Positions 6,084 to 7,717 of a DNA stretch of 7,717 nt are shown in pieces. The first letter of the stretch is position 1. Each line of letters starts with the position of its first letter. Source of the stretch: Nitrospinota bacterium (GTDB lineage Bacteria; Nitrospirota; Nitrospiria; Nitrospirales; UBA8639); contig JADFRB010000078.1 of NCBI GenBank assembly GCA_022561525.1, forward strand, positions 1 through 7,717, in the 5' to 3' direction. Below the pieces are notes generated by a model that saw only the letters and a list, made by a program, of their open reading frames with translations, did no database searches and was not told the DNA's origin. A program made the position numbers and the translations under genes.

Positions 6084-6809
6084 ATGAAAGGCCCTCTTTT
6101 TAATTCAGCCGTCGTGTTGGCCGGTATTTACGTGTTCCTCAAGTTCATTCTCCCCTTGTTCACCGCTCCACTCCCCGCGAGCCTTATATTTTTGTATCTC
6201 GCGTTAACCTTCAGTGCCCTCATGATATTTTACACGATGAGTGGGGAATCACTTGAAAGTTTCATGGGCCCCGTCCAGCGGTTTTTAACGGGAGAAGGTC
6301 AAACCGGGGTCGCAAATATTGCCAGGGTTCTGGTGTTCATTGTGTTTCCACTGCTCGTTGGATGGCAAACCTATACCAAGTTAGCGCCAAGCGATGACCC
6401 ACCCCCAGAAAGCCGGACCATCCATCCAGCACCACCTGGGGAGTTTGTGGGATTGGCGAATCCGTATCCTAAAAATAACCAAACAATTCAGGAAGGTAAG
6501 GGAATTTATGCATCCAATTGTTCACCTTGCCATGGAGAAAATTTTGATGGAAAAGGTATAGCGGCTGTAGGGTTTAATCCCCCCCCAGCAAATTTCGCTG
6601 ATTCGGGCACGATTGCTCAGCTTCAAGAATCGTATCTCTTCTGGCGCATCAAGAAGGGAGGGGTGGGTTTACCGATTGAGGGAATGCCATGGAAATCAGC
6701 CATGCCTCGATGGGAAAATGAATTATCTGATGAGAAAATCTGGAAGGTGATTATAGGAGAATTTGATGGTGCTCATCAGTCGCCGCGAACATGGGAAGAA
6801 GAAGAGTAA
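6084..6809 (+). CDS. membrane-anchored monoheme cytochrome c (three membrane segments)
   Basis: A 241-residue protein with hydrophobic segments at about 8-28, 31-52 and 80-97, a Pro-rich linker (about 102-120), and a C-terminal heme c domain with CSPCH (146-150; nt 6519-6533). The ligand Met is probably M207 (SAMPRW), with M201 (GMPW) as alternative. The odd number of segments puts the N-terminus in the cytoplasm and the heme in the periplasm. The sequence around the heme (GKGIYASNCSPCHGENFDGKG) is ordinary for monoheme cytochromes c. A run of eight C at 6579-6586 encodes part of NPPPAN and keeps the frame. The gene lies 60 nt after the two-segment cytochrome c and 53 nt before the NxrC-like gene, so it probably acts in electron flow between that subunit and the oxidase. 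The membrane part resembles no family I can name. Confidence 0.9.
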   Translation: MKGPLFNSAVVLAGIYVFLKFILPLFTAPLPASLIFLYLALTFSALMIFYTMSGESLESFMGPVQRFLTGEGQTGVANIARVLVFIVFPLLVGWQTYTKLAPSDDPPPESRTIHPAPPGEFVGLANPYPKNNQTIQEGKGIYASNCSPCHGENFDGKGIAAVGFNPPPANFADSGTIAQLQESYLFWRIKKGGVGLPIEGMPWKSAMPRWENELSDEKIWKVIIGEFDGAHQSPRTWEEEE

Positions 6810-6850
6810 ACGGACGCATAGGGTATGGCTTGTTACTACCTAGGAATGTG

Positions 6851-6855
6851 AGGAG
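6851..6855 (+). promoter_or_regulatory. ribosome binding site that decides the start of the NxrC-like gene
   Basis: AGGAG lies 7 nt before the ATG at 6863. An earlier in-frame ATG at 6791 lies inside the preceding gene. It has no such site and would put 24 residues, including an Arg-rich stretch, before an otherwise good signal peptide. Confidence 0.75.
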
Positions 6856-6862
6856 TCTTAAC

Positions 6863-7702
6863 ATGGCAGGTCGAAAAATACTCATGGTGGCTCTGGTTAC
6901 CACCATTTTGTATGGATGGCTAGGAACTGCATGGGTTTTTCCCAGTGATCCTCCGCCAGCAGGAGATGAACCAGAAAGCGTAGCGGTTCGTGTGTATCTG
7001 ACAGTAGGGGCCCTTCCTTCGGACGATCCAAACTCCGTCGTGTGGGATTCAGTGGCGCCTTCAGAATTTAAATTAGCTCCGCAGGTGCATTGGCCGGATC
7101 GAATTCAAGAAGTTACGGTGAAATCAGTAAAAGTTCGAGGTCTTCATAATGGTCAAGATGTCGCGATTCTTGTGGAGTACCAGGATCCGACGGAAGATGC
7201 TGCGGATGCGGCAGCCTTGGAGTTCATGGTTGGAGATAAGAAGGCGCATTTTGCGCATGGCCAGCCACTGCTTCAGGTTGAAGGCGGTCCGGTCAATATT
7301 TGGTACTGGAAAAAAGCCGACGGTAAAGCGACGGACATGAGCGCCAAAGGTTTTAAGACTCTTCGGCCTCAGGATCAGCAGGATGTGTCTGCCACTGGAG
7401 CGTGGCAGGATGGAACCTGGAAAGTGGTATTTTCACGCCCATTACAGACAGGTGATGAACACGATGTCCAGATCATTCCAGGTGAATGGAGCAGCGTGGC
7501 GTTTGCGTTTTGGGATGGACAAATTGTGGATGGGGCTATCAAGGAACAAGGTTCACAGAAGGCGGTCTCGTCTTGGTGGTATATCCGTGCCGAACCACAG
7601 CCAGATAATTCCATATTTGGCTATGTCGTGTTGGGGATTGCGATGGCCGCAGGCTTTGAATTTTTCTTGATACGGAAAATCCGAAGAGGTAACCAGGCAT
7701 GA
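6863..7702 (+). CDS. heme b-binding gamma subunit, ethylbenzene dehydrogenase/NxrC-like
   Basis: A 279-residue protein of the heme b-binding gamma-subunit family (EbdC, DdhC, NxrC), which passes electrons between a molybdopterin/Fe-S enzyme and the respiratory chain. A signal peptide spans about 1-23. The family core follows: beta-rich segments with VAVRVYLTVGA, VWDSVAPSEFKL, VKVRGLHNGQDVAILVEYQDPT, then PVNIWYWKK (143-151), VAFAFWDG (212-219) and QKAVSSWWYI (232-241). A C-terminal membrane segment (about 251-270) with basic residues after it (RKIRR) anchors it in the membrane. There is no CXXCH. In ethylbenzene dehydrogenase, Met and Lys bind the heme; here K233 fits the Lys. By eye the Met position holds H132 (HFAHGQ), with M122 nearby. 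It overlaps the next gene by 4 nt. No alpha or beta NXR subunit is present in the window, so whether it serves NXR, another molybdoenzyme or the oxidase is open. Confidence 0.83.
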   Translation: MAGRKILMVALVTTILYGWLGTAWVFPSDPPPAGDEPESVAVRVYLTVGALPSDDPNSVVWDSVAPSEFKLAPQVHWPDRIQEVTVKSVKVRGLHNGQDVAILVEYQDPTEDAADAAALEFMVGDKKAHFAHGQPLLQVEGGPVNIWYWKKADGKATDMSAKGFKTLRPQDQQDVSATGAWQDGTWKVVFSRPLQTGDEHDVQIIPGEWSSVAFAFWDGQIVDGAIKEQGSQKAVSSWWYIRAEPQPDNSIFGYVVLGIAMAAGFEFFLIRKIRRGNQA

Positions 7703-7717
7703 AGAGGGAACGAGGCA
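7699..7717 (+). CDS. start of a further gene, cut by window edge
   Basis: An ATG at 7699 overlaps the stop of the NxrC-like gene in an ATGA arrangement, with AGAGG at 7685-7689 about 9 nt upstream. Only six codons (MKRERG) are visible and the frame is open to the edge. The basic beginning could be the n-region of a signal or anchor sequence, but product and length cannot be judged. The overlap implies the operon continues. Confidence 0.5.

Noticed and set aside
6579..6586. Run of eight C in a cytochrome c gene, considered as phase variation or sequencing error
   Set aside because: The frame is intact on both sides with the heme motif before and the ligand Met after; a single tract is no evidence of phase variation.
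6791..6862. Earlier in-frame ATG for the NxrC-like gene at 6791
   Set aside because: It lies inside the preceding gene, has no ribosome site at normal distance and would spoil the signal peptide; ATG 6863 has AGGAG 7 nt upstream.
1..7717. tRNA, rRNA, CRISPR, insertion sequence or attachment sites
   Set aside because: No direct repeats, inverted terminal repeats, transposase frames or RNA-like folds were seen; nearly all bases are coding.

Overview
This window is one dense, plus-strand respiratory gene cluster, with no gene on the other strand. It holds seven complete genes and two cut by the window edges. Gaps between genes run from -4 to 72 nt. The gene set is a b6f-type Rieske/cytochrome b complex, a cytochrome bd-like oxidase, several monoheme cytochromes c and a gamma subunit related to nitrite oxidoreductase NxrC. 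This best fits Nitrospira or another Nitrospirota. Published Nitrospira genome descriptions report such a mix and propose bd-like proteins as the terminal oxidase in place of a classical heme-copper enzyme. By eye the base composition is close to 50% GC, which would suit a low-GC (for example marine) Nitrospira lineage better than the GC-rich sewage lineages. The taxon is inferred; there is no 16S rRNA or other marker here.

Layout: (1) 2-481, tail of a basic monoheme cytochrome c with an N-terminal helical region. (2) 506-1450, Rieske Fe-S protein with an N-terminal PRC-barrel domain and an internal twin-arginine motif. (3) 1468-2580, fused b6/subunit IV-type cytochrome b with a PEWY motif. 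(4) 2587-3447, unrecognised multi-pass membrane protein with a charged helical tail. (5) 3520-5421, 633-residue bd-like oxidase subunit I. (6) 5418-6023, cytochrome c with two membrane segments, overlapping the oxidase gene by 4 nt. (7) 6084-6809, cytochrome c with three membrane segments. (8) 6863-7702, secreted, C-terminally anchored heme b-binding protein of the ethylbenzene dehydrogenase gamma/NxrC type. (9) 7699-7717, first codons of a further gene, overlapping by 4 nt.

Inferred joint role: the Rieske/cytochrome b part moves electrons between the quinone pool and periplasmic c-type hemes. The anchored cytochromes c and the gamma-type heme b protein would pass electrons to or from the bd-like subunit. 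That subunit keeps CydA-like heme ligands (H70, H234, M479) and E157. By eye it lacks counterparts of E. coli CydA E99 and E445 and of the quinol-binding Q-loop, and carries extra membrane segments instead. With cytochromes c next to it and no CydB in view, it may take electrons from cytochrome c rather than from quinol. The most unusual parts are this oxidase-like protein, the PRC-Rieske fusion and the NxrC-like subunit with histidine where the family usually has its heme-ligating methionine.
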